Shown here in pieces: positions 16,306 to 23,149 of a DNA stretch of 64,000 nt. A program made the position numbers and the translations under genes. The stretch is taken from assembly GCF_900103265.1 (NCBI RefSeq), contig NZ_FMWX01000001.1, forward strand, positions 620,001 through 684,000. Reading direction: 5' to 3'. The DNA comes from Sphingomonas sp. NFR15. Lineage in GTDB: Bacteria > Pseudomonadota > Alphaproteobacteria > Sphingomonadales > Sphingomonadaceae. Position 1 is the stretch's first letter. Each line of letters opens with the position of its first letter. Below the pieces are notes generated by a model that was given only the letters and a program-made list of their open reading frames with translations, had not been told where the DNA came from and searched no databases.

Positions 16306-16380
16306 GGCGAAACGTCGCGGCCCGCCGCAAGCGGGTCGCGCACGTCCGGGCGCGGTGAGCGTGCGCCCGCTGATGATGCC
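16306..16380 (+). ncRNA. Type II hammerhead ribozyme 1 (slightly degenerate)
   Basis: It starts right after a TAA stop. Order: GGC (stem II 3' strand), GAAA (16309-16312), stem III, GUC with predicted cleavage between C16346 and C16347, stem I, CUGAUGA (16370-16376), U, GCC (stem II 5' strand). Stem III pairs ACGU with ACGU plus a 10-bp inner helix across one bulged C. Stem I is seven perfect pairs (CGGGCGC/GCGCCCG). All core bases are present. The one oddity is an extra U at 16377 between the core and stem II, which may weaken activity. Structure was drawn by hand. Confidence 0.8.
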
Positions 16381-16406
16381 TGCTCATATGAAGGGACTAG
16401 GACACC

Positions 16407-16544
16407 ATGACGACCCAGACCAACACCGCAGCCGTGTCGCTTATCAAGCGCGTCGATCTGACCAAGCGCGCCCCCATCGCAATGCCAATCATCGCCACCG
16501 TCGCCATGGGCGCCCGCCCGGCGCGCCGCCCCCGCCACGGATAA
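16407..16544 (+). CDS. 45-residue phage ORF lying between two hammerhead ribozymes
   Basis: The start ATG follows the leader GGGACTAGGACA (16393-16404), which contains AGGA. The product begins MTTQTNTAAVSLIKRVDL and ends in a basic tail ARRPRHG. Its TAA at 16542-16544 abuts the second ribozyme. Cleavage by both ribozymes would release a 228-nt RNA (16347-16574) carrying just this gene. No family recognised. Confidence 0.6.
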   Translation: MTTQTNTAAVSLIKRVDLTKRAPIAMPIIATVAMGARPARRPRHG

Positions 16545-16607
16545 GGCGAAACGCGCGGCGCAAGGTCGCGCGTCTGGCGGAGCAGCCCACGCCGCCACTG
16601 ACGAGCC
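16545..16607 (+). ncRNA. Type II hammerhead ribozyme 2
   Basis: It begins at the base after a TAA stop. GGC, GAAA (16548-16551), stem III with seven perfect pairs (ACGCGCG/CGCGCGU), GUC with predicted cleavage C16574/U16575, stem I with six perfect pairs (UGGCGG/CCGCCA), core CUGACGA (16598-16604; position 7 is free in the consensus) and GCC closing stem II with GGC. Every conserved core base is present. Confidence 0.92.
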
Positions 16608-16630
16608 GGGCATACGAAGGGACTAGGACA

Positions 16631-16816
16631 ATGTTTGACGCAATCGAGAACGCTTTCCCCCACCTGATCCGCGCCATCCGCCGTGCCAACGGCATGACGC
16701 ATATGGAAGCCGTCGGCGTGATCTATGCCCACCGCTACGGCGATGGGTGCGGCGGGGTAATCCGTCGCGCCGTGAACGCGCGCCACTACCGCCTCGCCCT
16801 CAAACTCGCAGCGTAA
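16631..16816 (+). CDS. Small phage protein, unknown
   Basis: A 61-residue protein starting MFDAIENAFPHLIRAIRR directly after leader GGGACTAGGACA (16619-16630). It is helical with many arginines and ends RHYRLALKLAA. This could be a nucleic-acid or membrane-associated peptide, but nothing specific is recognised. It heads the RNA segment between ribozymes 2 and 3. Confidence 0.6.
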   Translation: MFDAIENAFPHLIRAIRRANGMTHMEAVGVIYAHRYGDGCGGVIRRAVNARHYRLALKLAA

Positions 16817-16829
16817 GGGGGTGGTGCCC

Positions 16830-17567
16830 GTGGCCTACCAGAACGAAGCCGCCGCCGCATATGACGGCATGATTGCCGCGCTCGCGCAGCCCCTCACCCA
16901 TCCGGCGCACCTCGCGCTTGACCGGGCCTGCATGGCAAAGCGGGGCGGCATCTATGGCGGGGTGCACCTCGAGACGGCCGCTTGCCTGTGGGAGGCGGTG
17001 CTCGACCTCGAGCAGATCGACGCAGGCGACCTCTCCACGCCCGAACAGATCCGCGCGCAGGCTATCCACGACTGCCGCGCCGCCATCGGGTCCAGCCACC
17101 TACGACTAACGGTCGTCGGCTGGACCGATGCCGTAGATGCGGCGTGGAAAGCCGTTGACGATCCGACCGGCAATGCGCCGGGCCAATACACGGAAAGCTT
17201 CGATTGGGACTTCGTGCCCGGCTGGATCATCGCCAACGTCGATTGGAGAAACCCGCACGGGCCGACGATTAACCCGCCCGCGCCCCCCGCGCCGCCACCG
17301 CCAGCCGCTGAGGCCGGCGCGCCGGCGCCGCGAATCAGTAGCGCGCACGGGATCGTCGTCACCTGCCCTAAGTGCGGATCGCCGAACGTGTGCTGCGATG
17401 CCGCCGCGCGCTGGGATATCGAGGCTCAAGACTGGGTGCTTGCCGGCGCACACGACGCCAAGACGTGTGAAGACTGCGGACACGATTCGGACGCTTTCAT
17501 CGAAACTGCACTCGACGCGCTCACCCCCGCGCAAAATGCCGTCGTTTTCAACGAAGCGGAGCGCTGA
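16830..17567 (+). CDS. Phage protein with C-terminal zinc ribbon
   Basis: A 245-residue protein. The GTG at 16830 has AGGGGG seven bases upstream and is chosen over the GTGs at 16821 and 16824. The N-terminal 150 residues are helical (starting AYQNEAAAAYDGMIAALA), then a proline/alanine-rich linker leads to a zinc ribbon CPKCGSPNVCCD...CEDCGHD. Proteins of this layout are common but uncharacterised in phages; metal binding is inferred from the paired CxxC. The stop is three bases before the next ATG. Confidence 0.7.
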   Translation: MAYQNEAAAAYDGMIAALAQPLTHPAHLALDRACMAKRGGIYGGVHLETAACLWEAVLDLEQIDAGDLSTPEQIRAQAIHDCRAAIGSSHLRLTVVGWTDAVDAAWKAVDDPTGNAPGQYTESFDWDFVPGWIIANVDWRNPHGPTINPPAPPAPPPPAAEAGAPAPRISSAHGIVVTCPKCGSPNVCCDAAARWDIEAQDWVLAGAHDAKTCEDCGHDSDAFIETALDALTPAQNAVVFNEAER

Positions 17568-17570
17568 ACG

Positions 17571-17906
17571 ATGGCCTTCCTCAGCACGCCCGATCTACGG
17601 AAGCTGCAAGACATGGTGATGGCCGGGGACGAGATTTCCCGCGCCATAGCAATCGGTATCCTCACCAAGGCCGCCGACGGGATCGCAGACGCGAGTCTGC
17701 GGGAGCAAGCTTTCGACCGGTACGCCACCGACGAAATCGAAATCGACGACGAACCCGCCACGTCCCCGGCCAACAATGGGACATGGGTCGCAGCGTGGGT
17801 GTGGATCGAGCAGCCCGATTCGGACGCCTGCGCGACGTGCCGCGATGCGATCGAAGCGCGGCTCCTCCCCTGCGATGAATGCGGCGCGCAAGACGAAGAC
17901 GAATAG
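17571..17906 (+). CDS. Small acidic phage protein with two CxxC pairs
   Basis: A 111-residue protein starting MAFLSTPDLRKLQDMVMAG. The first 60 residues are helical. The C-terminal part has CATC and CDEC, suggesting a zinc-binding site, and ends in an acidic tail. Its TAG stop shares its last G with the first G of ribozyme 3. No family recognised. It closes the RNA segment between ribozymes 2 and 3. Confidence 0.65.
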   Translation: MAFLSTPDLRKLQDMVMAGDEISRAIAIGILTKAADGIADASLREQAFDRYATDEIEIDDEPATSPANNGTWVAAWVWIEQPDSDACATCRDAIEARLLPCDECGAQDEDE

Positions 17907-17968
17907 GCGAAACGCGCGGCCCCGCGCCGCGCGTCCGGAGGGATGGCCCGCCCCTCCGCTGATGAGCC
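17906..17968 (+). ncRNA. Type II hammerhead ribozyme 3
   Basis: GGC overlaps the upstream TAG by one base. GAAA (17909-17912) leads into stem III of nine perfect pairs (ACGCGCGGC/GCCGCGCGU) with a five-base loop. GUC gives predicted cleavage C17935/C17936. Stem I is seven perfect pairs (CGGAGGG/CCCUCCG). The core CUGAUGA (17959-17965) and GCC complete it. No core base is missing. The gene after it starts 25 bases downstream. Confidence 0.93.
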
Positions 17969-17992
17969 GGGCATATGACTAGGATAGCACCC

Positions 17993-18598
17993 ATGGAAAT
18001 CGCATTCGCCAACAAGACGGCCGATCAGCAGCGCGCGCAGATCGAGGAGACCGCCCGCCGCTTGGTCGCAAACGAAGTACGCTATTGCGTGTCCGCGCTG
18101 GTAAGCACGCTCGCCGCGCGTGAATGGGACGGTAGCGACGGTATCGATCCGGACGATCTTTATCGTTTGGCCGAGCGCGAGCCGGACGCGGACGACTACC
18201 GCGACGCTGCGCGCGAAGCTGGGGTGTTCGATACGCCCGCCAAGCCTGGCGGCGGGGCTCGCTCGCTCGTGGTCGAGCGTGACCAGTTCAAGGTGTGGTG
18301 CTTCGTGACGACCGACGAAGACGGCGACGAGGACGATCGCGGCACTAGCGACGACGGAACAGAGGTAGGCGCGTGGCGGGCGGCATTCGATTCGCTCGAC
18401 CTCGACCGCCCACAGGGCTCGGAAGCGTATGAGCACTGGCTAGTTTCGGACTGGATGGCCGACAAGCTGGCCGCCGCCGGCGAGAGCGTAGCCCGCGATG
18501 TCGCCGGCCTCACCATTTGGGCGCGGTGCACCACCGGTCAGATGATCGCGGCAGATGCCGTAATTGAACAGATCGCCCGCGAAGTGTTGGAGGCGTAA
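17993..18598 (+). CDS. Phage protein, unknown
   Basis: A 201-residue protein. The ATG at 17993 has AGGA eight bases upstream, within the leader GACTAGGATAG; an in-frame ATG at 17975 has no ribosome binding site. The product is acidic (TTDEDGDEDDRGTSDDGTE around 105-125) with helical ends. A tryptophan-rich VWCFVTT segment and WLVSDWMADKLA suggest a small globular fold. Not recognised. It is the first gene on the RNA released after ribozyme 3. Confidence 0.65.
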   Translation: MEIAFANKTADQQRAQIEETARRLVANEVRYCVSALVSTLAAREWDGSDGIDPDDLYRLAEREPDADDYRDAAREAGVFDTPAKPGGGARSLVVERDQFKVWCFVTTDEDGDEDDRGTSDDGTEVGAWRAAFDSLDLDRPQGSEAYEHWLVSDWMADKLAAAGESVARDVAGLTIWARCTTGQMIAADAVIEQIAREVLEA

Positions 18599-18600
18599 CC

Positions 18601-18822
18601 GTGGCAACCGCACGCGAGCACACCCGCACCATCATCACCGCCACGGACTCGGCTTGGGATGCAATCCGCTATTTCAACGGCCGCGTTTACAACGGGCATG
18701 GCGAGCTGAGCGACCCGAGCTACGCCCGCTCCCAGCTTCGGGACGCAAAGCGCAACATAGAAATCGCGATCGCAGCCATCGACGCGGCCGGCGACGTGGG
18801 CTGGACCAAGCACGACGATTGA
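18601..18822 (+). CDS. Small phage protein, unknown
   Basis: A 73-residue protein from a GTG with GGAGG about ten bases upstream. It starts MATAREHTRTIITATDSA and is helical in its second half (SQLRDAKRNIEIAIAAID). No family recognised. The TGA is one base from the first base of ribozyme 4. Confidence 0.65.
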   Translation: MATAREHTRTIITATDSAWDAIRYFNGRVYNGHGELSDPSYARSQLRDAKRNIEIAIAAIDAAGDVGWTKHDD

Positions 18823-18823
18823 C

Positions 18824-18892
18824 GGCGAAACCCCCGCCCGTGGCGAACGGGCGGGGGTCGCGCGGGACTGGCCGAACCGCGCCTGATGAGCC
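18824..18892 (+). ncRNA. Type II hammerhead ribozyme 4
   Basis: GGC (18824-18826), GAAA (18827-18830), then stem III of twelve perfect pairs (ACCCCCGCCCGU with ACGGGCGGGGGU, loop GGCGA). GUC gives predicted cleavage C18859/G18860. Stem I has six perfect pairs (GCGCGG/CCGCGC), followed by core CUGAUGA (18883-18889) and GCC. This is the most stable of the four by stem length. Confidence 0.94.
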
Positions 18893-18911
18893 GGCCATAG
18901 GACACGACACC

Positions 18912-19967
18912 ATGAAGAAATCGAAGATCCATCAGCCCGGCGAAGCGGCACCCTATGCGGACGCTGCCGCCCGCCAGTATCTCGAATGGCTGGCAGACCG
19001 GCGCGGCATCACCGTGCCCGAGGGCGCAATCTTCCGCCTTGATGGCGTGTGGTCGAGCTATGGCAAAGGCGCTGTGTTGCTCGTCGCCATGCCCGGCTAT
19101 GGCGTGCCCGATGTCGTCACAATGGAAACGCTCGACGATTCGGGCGCGGTGATCCGGTCGCAGCCGGTCGCAGTATCGCCCGCCGGCGCAATTTCGCTGC
19201 GGGCGGATCAGGTGCAAGCCGCCACCGGCCTCGCGAAGGTGCGCCAGCCCCGCCCCGCGAAGCGCCGCCCTACGCTCGACCCGCGCCGCGCCCTGAGCAT
19301 GTCGGCCGAGGAGATGGCGGCGTATTGCGCCGCCCACCGTGGCGATTCGCGCGTCGCGGAGCAGCAGCACGGGCCAGCGGCTGAACCAATGCCCGCGCCT
19401 GCCCCTGATCCCGCGTTGGTGGAGCGAGCGGTCGAGCCCGTCGCCCCGTCCGCTGTGCCGGTCGAACAGCCCGCCGGGGATGTTGTGGCGGCGCTCCTCG
19501 ATCGTATCGCCAAGCTCGAAAACGCGGTGGATGTGTTGCTCCTCCACGCGCTTGAGGTGGACACCCCCGCCCGTGGGAATGACACACCCCCCGCCGTGGA
19601 AAAAGAGCCCGCGCAAGTTGAGCCCAAGTTGCCGCGAGAGGCACGGATACGAATCGTTCGTCGCTATCTGGCCATGCGGGAGGAGCGCGAGCAGCTGCGC
19701 GCCCGAGTCGCTGAGCAGAACAGGCGCCTTGATACGCTGGCATGGGAGAATGACGCCGCCTTGGCTGATCTCGCAGCCGCGCAGACCCGCGCCGATCGCG
19801 CGGAGACGACCGTGCGCCATGGCGTCGACGAGATGCACGGGCGCGTGGTGAAGCTCGAACGCGATGTCTCCACCTGGCAGCGCCGGGCGGAACAGGCGGG
19901 ATGGAAACCGCAACCGTTCCAGCTCGTCGCGCTGATGACGGGGAAACGGCCGGAGGCGGCAGCGTGA
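18912..19967 (+). CDS. Phage protein with C-terminal coiled coil, unknown
   Basis: A 351-residue protein beginning MKKSKIHQPGEAAPYADA, after leader CATAGGACACGACACC. Residues 1-110 form a globular domain (FRLDGVWSSYGKGAVLL), residues about 110-220 are proline/alanine-rich, and residues about 230-330 are a long charged coiled coil (MREEREQLRARVAEQNRR and similar). The stop overlaps the ligase GTG by four bases. It is the first gene downstream of ribozyme 4. Not recognised; a scaffold or DNA-associated role is possible. Confidence 0.65.
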   Translation: MKKSKIHQPGEAAPYADAAARQYLEWLADRRGITVPEGAIFRLDGVWSSYGKGAVLLVAMPGYGVPDVVTMETLDDSGAVIRSQPVAVSPAGAISLRADQVQAATGLAKVRQPRPAKRRPTLDPRRALSMSAEEMAAYCAAHRGDSRVAEQQHGPAAEPMPAPAPDPALVERAVEPVAPSAVPVEQPAGDVVAALLDRIAKLENAVDVLLLHALEVDTPARGNDTPPAVEKEPAQVEPKLPREARIRIVRRYLAMREEREQLRARVAEQNRRLDTLAWENDAALADLAAAQTRADRAETTVRHGVDEMHGRVVKLERDVSTWQRRAEQAGWKPQPFQLVALMTGKRPEAAA

Positions 19968-20797
19968 CAGCGGAGATAATCCCCTTCCAGCCGCCGCCGC
20001 TCGCGCCGCGTAACCCGCGCTTCGTGCCCGGCCCGACGGAGGTCGTGCAGTTGGCCGGGATGTGGGATGGCGGCCCCCTCCCCGTGGGATGGGATGCCGA
20101 GGAGAAGATCGACGGCATCCGGTGCGCGTGGATCGAGGGACAGCTATACAGCCGCGAAGGGGCCGGACTTGAGATTCCGCACGTCGCCGCTGAGCTTGCG
20201 AGGCTCGAGCGCCGTTTCGGACAACGCATGATGGTGGATGGAGAGTATCAGGAGCCGGGCGGCTTCCTCGATACGCTTGCCTGGCACTCCTCCCGTGGCA
20301 AACGCAAGGCGACGGGCACGTTCCACCTGTTCGATGCTGTACCGCTCGACGACTGGCGCGCGGATGCCTGCGAGGAGCCGTTGACGGAGCGCAGGCGCTT
20401 CATCGCCGCCGCAATAGGCGATTGGGAGCCGCGGCACCTCCGCCGCGTCCTACCCTTGCCCGTGGGAAACCGTCGCGACGTCGAGGATCTTGCGGCGGCG
20501 GTGTGGGCGCGCGGTGGTGAGGGGCTGATGCTCAAGGATGGCGCCAGCCTCTACCGACGCGAGCGATCGACCTCCTGGCTCAAGGTCAAGCGCAAGCTGG
20601 CGCTGAGCGGTATCGTTCGCGAGGTTCTGCATGGCGGCAAGGCCCTCTCCGTGGAGATCGGAGGCCGGAAGGTGCGCGTTTCCTCGCAGCTGCGCCCCAC
20701 CCCGTCCGCGGGAATGCACGTCTCGATTGAGGCGATGGAATGGAGTAGCACGGGCGCGCTGCGGCAAGGAATCGCCGTCGGCATAGGAAGGGACTAG
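19964..20797 (+). CDS. ATP-dependent DNA ligase (nucleotidyltransferase core)
   Basis: A 277-residue protein from a GTG coupled to the upstream stop. It carries the covalent nucleotidyltransferase motifs in order: motif I EEKIDGIRCAW with adenylated Lys48, motif III VDGEY (about 95), motif IV GEGLMLKDG (about 188) and motif V SWLKVKRKL (about 207). A short OB-fold-like tail follows. The length is like minimal phage ligases. It seals nicks, presumably in phage DNA. Because ribozymes in the same transcript produce RNA ends, an RNA substrate cannot be excluded, though the motifs fit DNA ligases better. The stop lies inside the next gene's leader. Confidence 0.85.
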   Translation: MTAEIIPFQPPPLAPRNPRFVPGPTEVVQLAGMWDGGPLPVGWDAEEKIDGIRCAWIEGQLYSREGAGLEIPHVAAELARLERRFGQRMMVDGEYQEPGGFLDTLAWHSSRGKRKATGTFHLFDAVPLDDWRADACEEPLTERRRFIAAAIGDWEPRHLRRVLPLPVGNRRDVEDLAAAVWARGGEGLMLKDGASLYRRERSTSWLKVKRKLALSGIVREVLHGGKALSVEIGGRKVRVSSQLRPTPSAGMHVSIEAMEWSSTGALRQGIAVGIGRD

Positions 20798-20800
20798 GAC

Positions 20801-21184
20801 ATGGGCGACTACAGCAAGCAGCGGATGCAGGTGAACAACGCGCAGGATCTGCGCTTTGATGGTCAGCTGATCCAGGAATACTCGACGCAAAATCGCGACG
20901 GCACCAAGGATCGTTGGACAGAGATCCGCCTCTGGGAAACCGAGGGCGGCTCTTGGATCGTTGAACAGGTCGGCTGTTCGAAGCGCGCGGGCGAAAGCAA
21001 CCTGCGCGACGCACTCGTGTTCGAGGAAGTTCGCAACGAGTTCGAGGAATCTGTCAGCGACGCCGAGGCGAAAGATTATCAGCGGGAGCTCCACGAAAAG
21101 GTTATGACCTTCCTCGGCTGGACCGCCGTGGCAAAGGCGTTCGCCAAGCAGGCCGGCTGGGAAGTGGTGCGTCACGTACCGTGA
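20801..21184 (+). CDS. Phage protein, unknown
   Basis: A 127-residue protein. Its leader GGGACTAGGACA (20790-20801) is identical to those after ribozymes 1 and 2, but no ribozyme precedes it. The first half (DLRFDGQLIQEYSTQNRDG) is beta-rich; the second is helical and charged. Its stop overlaps the next GTG by four bases. Not recognised. Confidence 0.65.
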   Translation: MGDYSKQRMQVNNAQDLRFDGQLIQEYSTQNRDGTKDRWTEIRLWETEGGSWIVEQVGCSKRAGESNLRDALVFEEVRNEFEESVSDAEAKDYQRELHEKVMTFLGWTAVAKAFAKQAGWEVVRHVP

Positions 21185-21447
21185 AGCCGGACCGAACGGA
21201 GGCGCAGGTGCGGGCGACGCTTGATCGCCTGCGTACCGAGCGCAACGTCAGCCTCGCGGCGCTGTCCCGCATGATCCGCCGCAACGAGGCGTATCTGCAA
21301 CAGTTCGTGTCGCGCGGTACGCCTGCGCGCCTGGCCGAGGATGATCGCCGGATGCTGGCGATCTTCTTCAACATCGACGAGCGCGAACTCGGCGCGCGTG
21401 ACCCCTGGGTGCCAGCTCAGACGCAGAAAAGCCGGGCAAGGGGATAA
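21181..21447 (+). CDS. Small helix-turn-helix DNA-binding protein
   Basis: An 88-residue protein from a GTG overlapping the previous stop. ERNVSLAALSRMIRRNEAYL (about 20-40) is an XRE-like helix-turn-helix, and QQFVSRGTPARL resembles the DNA-binding half of LexA/S24-type repressors that have lost the peptidase half. It is the last gene of this plus-strand run; its stop lies inside a hairpin terminator. A regulator of the accessory operon is a reasonable guess. Confidence 0.65.
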   Translation: MKPDRTEAQVRATLDRLRTERNVSLAALSRMIRRNEAYLQQFVSRGTPARLAEDDRRMLAIFFNIDERELGARDPWVPAQTQKSRARG

Positions 21448-21461
21448 CCCCCCTGCCCGGC
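21431..21461 (-). terminator. Hairpin terminator shared by converging operons
   Basis: GCCGGGCA (21431-21438) pairs perfectly with TGCCCGGC (21454-21461), with extra G-C pairing inside. On the minus strand the hairpin is followed by TTTTCT, so it can end the late structural operon without Rho. On the plus strand it overlaps the end of the HTH gene and lacks a U-run. Convergent operons meet here. Confidence 0.8.
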
Positions 21462-21553
21462 CTCAGCTTACCAAACCGTTTCGTTTCGTGCGTTGTGAAA
21501 GTGTTGGCAATTCAGGCATCGCGCCCCAGCCGCTCCCTCAACTCACGTTTCGA

Positions 21554-22342
21554 TCAGATCATCGACATAAGCTCGAACTCGGTTTCGTAACGTCCGGCCT
21601 TCACCCCGCCCGTGGCGTAGGGCAGCGTCTTGAACCACCCGAGGTACGTCTTCGCCTGGCGCGTGACCGTCGCCGCCGGGTCGAAGCACCAGTACGAGAC
21701 GCCACGCTTGCCGAGCCCCTCCGCGAGCGGCCGGAACTTCTGTTCCCAATCCTCATCGCTGAGCCAGCCGAACTTGAGGTTGAGCGAGCGGAAGATGAGG
21801 CCAGCCGCTTCGTCGGGAACTCCCCACCTCGTCACATCGAGGGTGCCGAGGTCGGTCGTATCGAGCTTGAAGTCCTTGTCGTAGTAGGTGGCGGGCGTGA
21901 GCCGCTGTCCGAGGATCAGGCTCGAGGCGCTGAAATCGCCGGTGTGACCGCCGATGTCGATGCGCCAGTACCGCGCTACGATGGGCGCGCCGAGCATCAG
22001 GTGGGAATGGTAGAGACCGTCGCCGCGCGTGATCGCGGGATCAATGAAGGGGCGATCGCCGCTGTCGTAGAGCACTCCACCATTCCCCACCGGCGCATTG
22101 TCCAGGCGGAGGCGGATCGTCGTGCCCGGCAGCGCCGACGCGGCGATCAGCGCGCAGAAGTCGATCGATTGAGCGGCGCCGAAATCCCCCGATACCCACG
22201 CGTTCGCCGGCCCGTTGGTCTGCCAGATCAGGCCGATGTGCTTGGGATAGCCGAGATGCACCGCCGGCCGGCTCGCGCGCTGGTTGCCGGTAGCGATCGT
22301 GCCCAGCGCGAGCGGGACGACTGCGAAAGGAAGCTCGATCAT
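21554..22342 (-). CDS. Phage tail-associated protein, unknown
   Basis: A 262-residue protein at the far end of the late operon. Stretches such as KHIGLIWQTNGPANAWVSGDFG and YWRIDIGGHTGDFSASS look like a galactose-binding or discoidin-type beta-sandwich, as seen in minor tail proteins that touch carbohydrate. The start is one base past the upstream gene's stop codon. Its distance from the tail tip genes makes a virion role uncertain. No catalytic motif is seen. Confidence 0.6.
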   Translation of the reverse strand: MIELPFAVVPLALGTIATGNQRASRPAVHLGYPKHIGLIWQTNGPANAWVSGDFGAAQSIDFCALIAASALPGTTIRLRLDNAPVGNGGVLYDSGDRPFIDPAITRGDGLYHSHLMLGAPIVARYWRIDIGGHTGDFSASSLILGQRLTPATYYDKDFKLDTTDLGTLDVTRWGVPDEAAGLIFRSLNLKFGWLSDEDWEQKFRPLAEGLGKRGVSYWCFDPAATVTRQAKTYLGWFKTLPYATGGVKAGRYETEFELMSMI

Positions 22343-22343
22343 G

Positions 22344-22721
22344 TCAGCCCCACGTCGTCAGGGTCGAGCGGTCACGCTCGAAGTCCAGGCCGATCTCAAC
22401 GACGGCAGCCTTGCCGTTGACGCCTCGCTCCTCGTCCACGACCTTCGCCGTGGGGATTGCTGGGTCGACCGGCATGGACGACGGCAGAGCAACCGCGCCA
22501 GCGGCTACCATCGTCAGGCGGCGACGCTCTGCGGAGAGCAGCGCGAGACGCTCATCGCTCATCGCCTGTGCATCGATGACGCTGTCGAAGAAGGTCTCGA
22601 TGGGGTCAGTCGTGTCGCGCGCCGTGGTGCCGTAGCGCCCGACCACCGTCGCGTCGGGACCCGAGATCGCGACGCGAAACTGTTGCAGGATAAAGCCGAT
22701 CCGCGCGGGAGTGGCGGGCAT
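22344..22721 (-). CDS. Phage protein, unknown
   Basis: A 125-residue protein. The ATG at 22721 has a strong GGAGGA six bases upstream, which decides the start over an open frame reaching 22805. It begins MPATPARIGFILQQFRVAIS, typical of small phage proteins encoded beside tail genes. It ends just before the gene at 22342 and probably is co-translated with it. Not recognised. Confidence 0.65.
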   Translation of the reverse strand: MPATPARIGFILQQFRVAISGPDATVVGRYGTTARDTTDPIETFFDSVIDAQAMSDERLALLSAERRRLTMVAAGAVALPSSMPVDPAIPTAKVVDEERGVNGKAAVVEIGLDFERDRSTLTTWG

Positions 22722-22871
22722 AATTCCTCCATGATTGAGAACGGATAGATGTCCGGGGGCTTCCAGACGGGCCGCTCCGCGCGGCTCAGGACTGATCTCG
22801 CTCAACCTTGCTCGGCGGTGACGATCGCGAGAAGGTAGTGCGTTCCGAATCGACGCGCACGGAGATGGTCG

Positions 22872-23149
22872 ATGAAAATCCGCATGATCCTGGACGTCGA
22901 TGTTCCACTGTTCGCGGAAGAGCCGGACGACGATCCCGAGTTCACGCCCAGTTCGCAGCAGAATACGGCGCGCAACCCTCGATCTCCCCAGAGACGGTCG
23001 GGCGCGTCCTCGCCGCGATGCTGGCTGCCCCGGATGCGGACACCTTTCAGGCCATCGCGATTGAGGAGGGCCTGTTCACGCGCATCGAAAGCGTCAGGCT
23101 CGTCAGCGCCGAGACGCTACCCGACCCCGATCAGCGAGTGATGCTCTGA
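22872..23149 (+). pseudogene. Frameshifted small gene upstream of the SRAP gene
   Basis: ATG 22872 opens a plausible start, MKIRMILDVDVPLFAEEP. A different frame takes over after about 25-30 codons and gives a plausible end: SPETVGRVLAAMLAAPDAD, then RIESVRLVSAETLPD, with a stop overlapping the SRAP ATG (TGATG at 23148-23151). The two halves join with a one-base shift near 22940-22960. No slippery heptamer is evident, so this is more likely a mutation or sequence error than programmed frameshifting. Confidence 0.5.
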
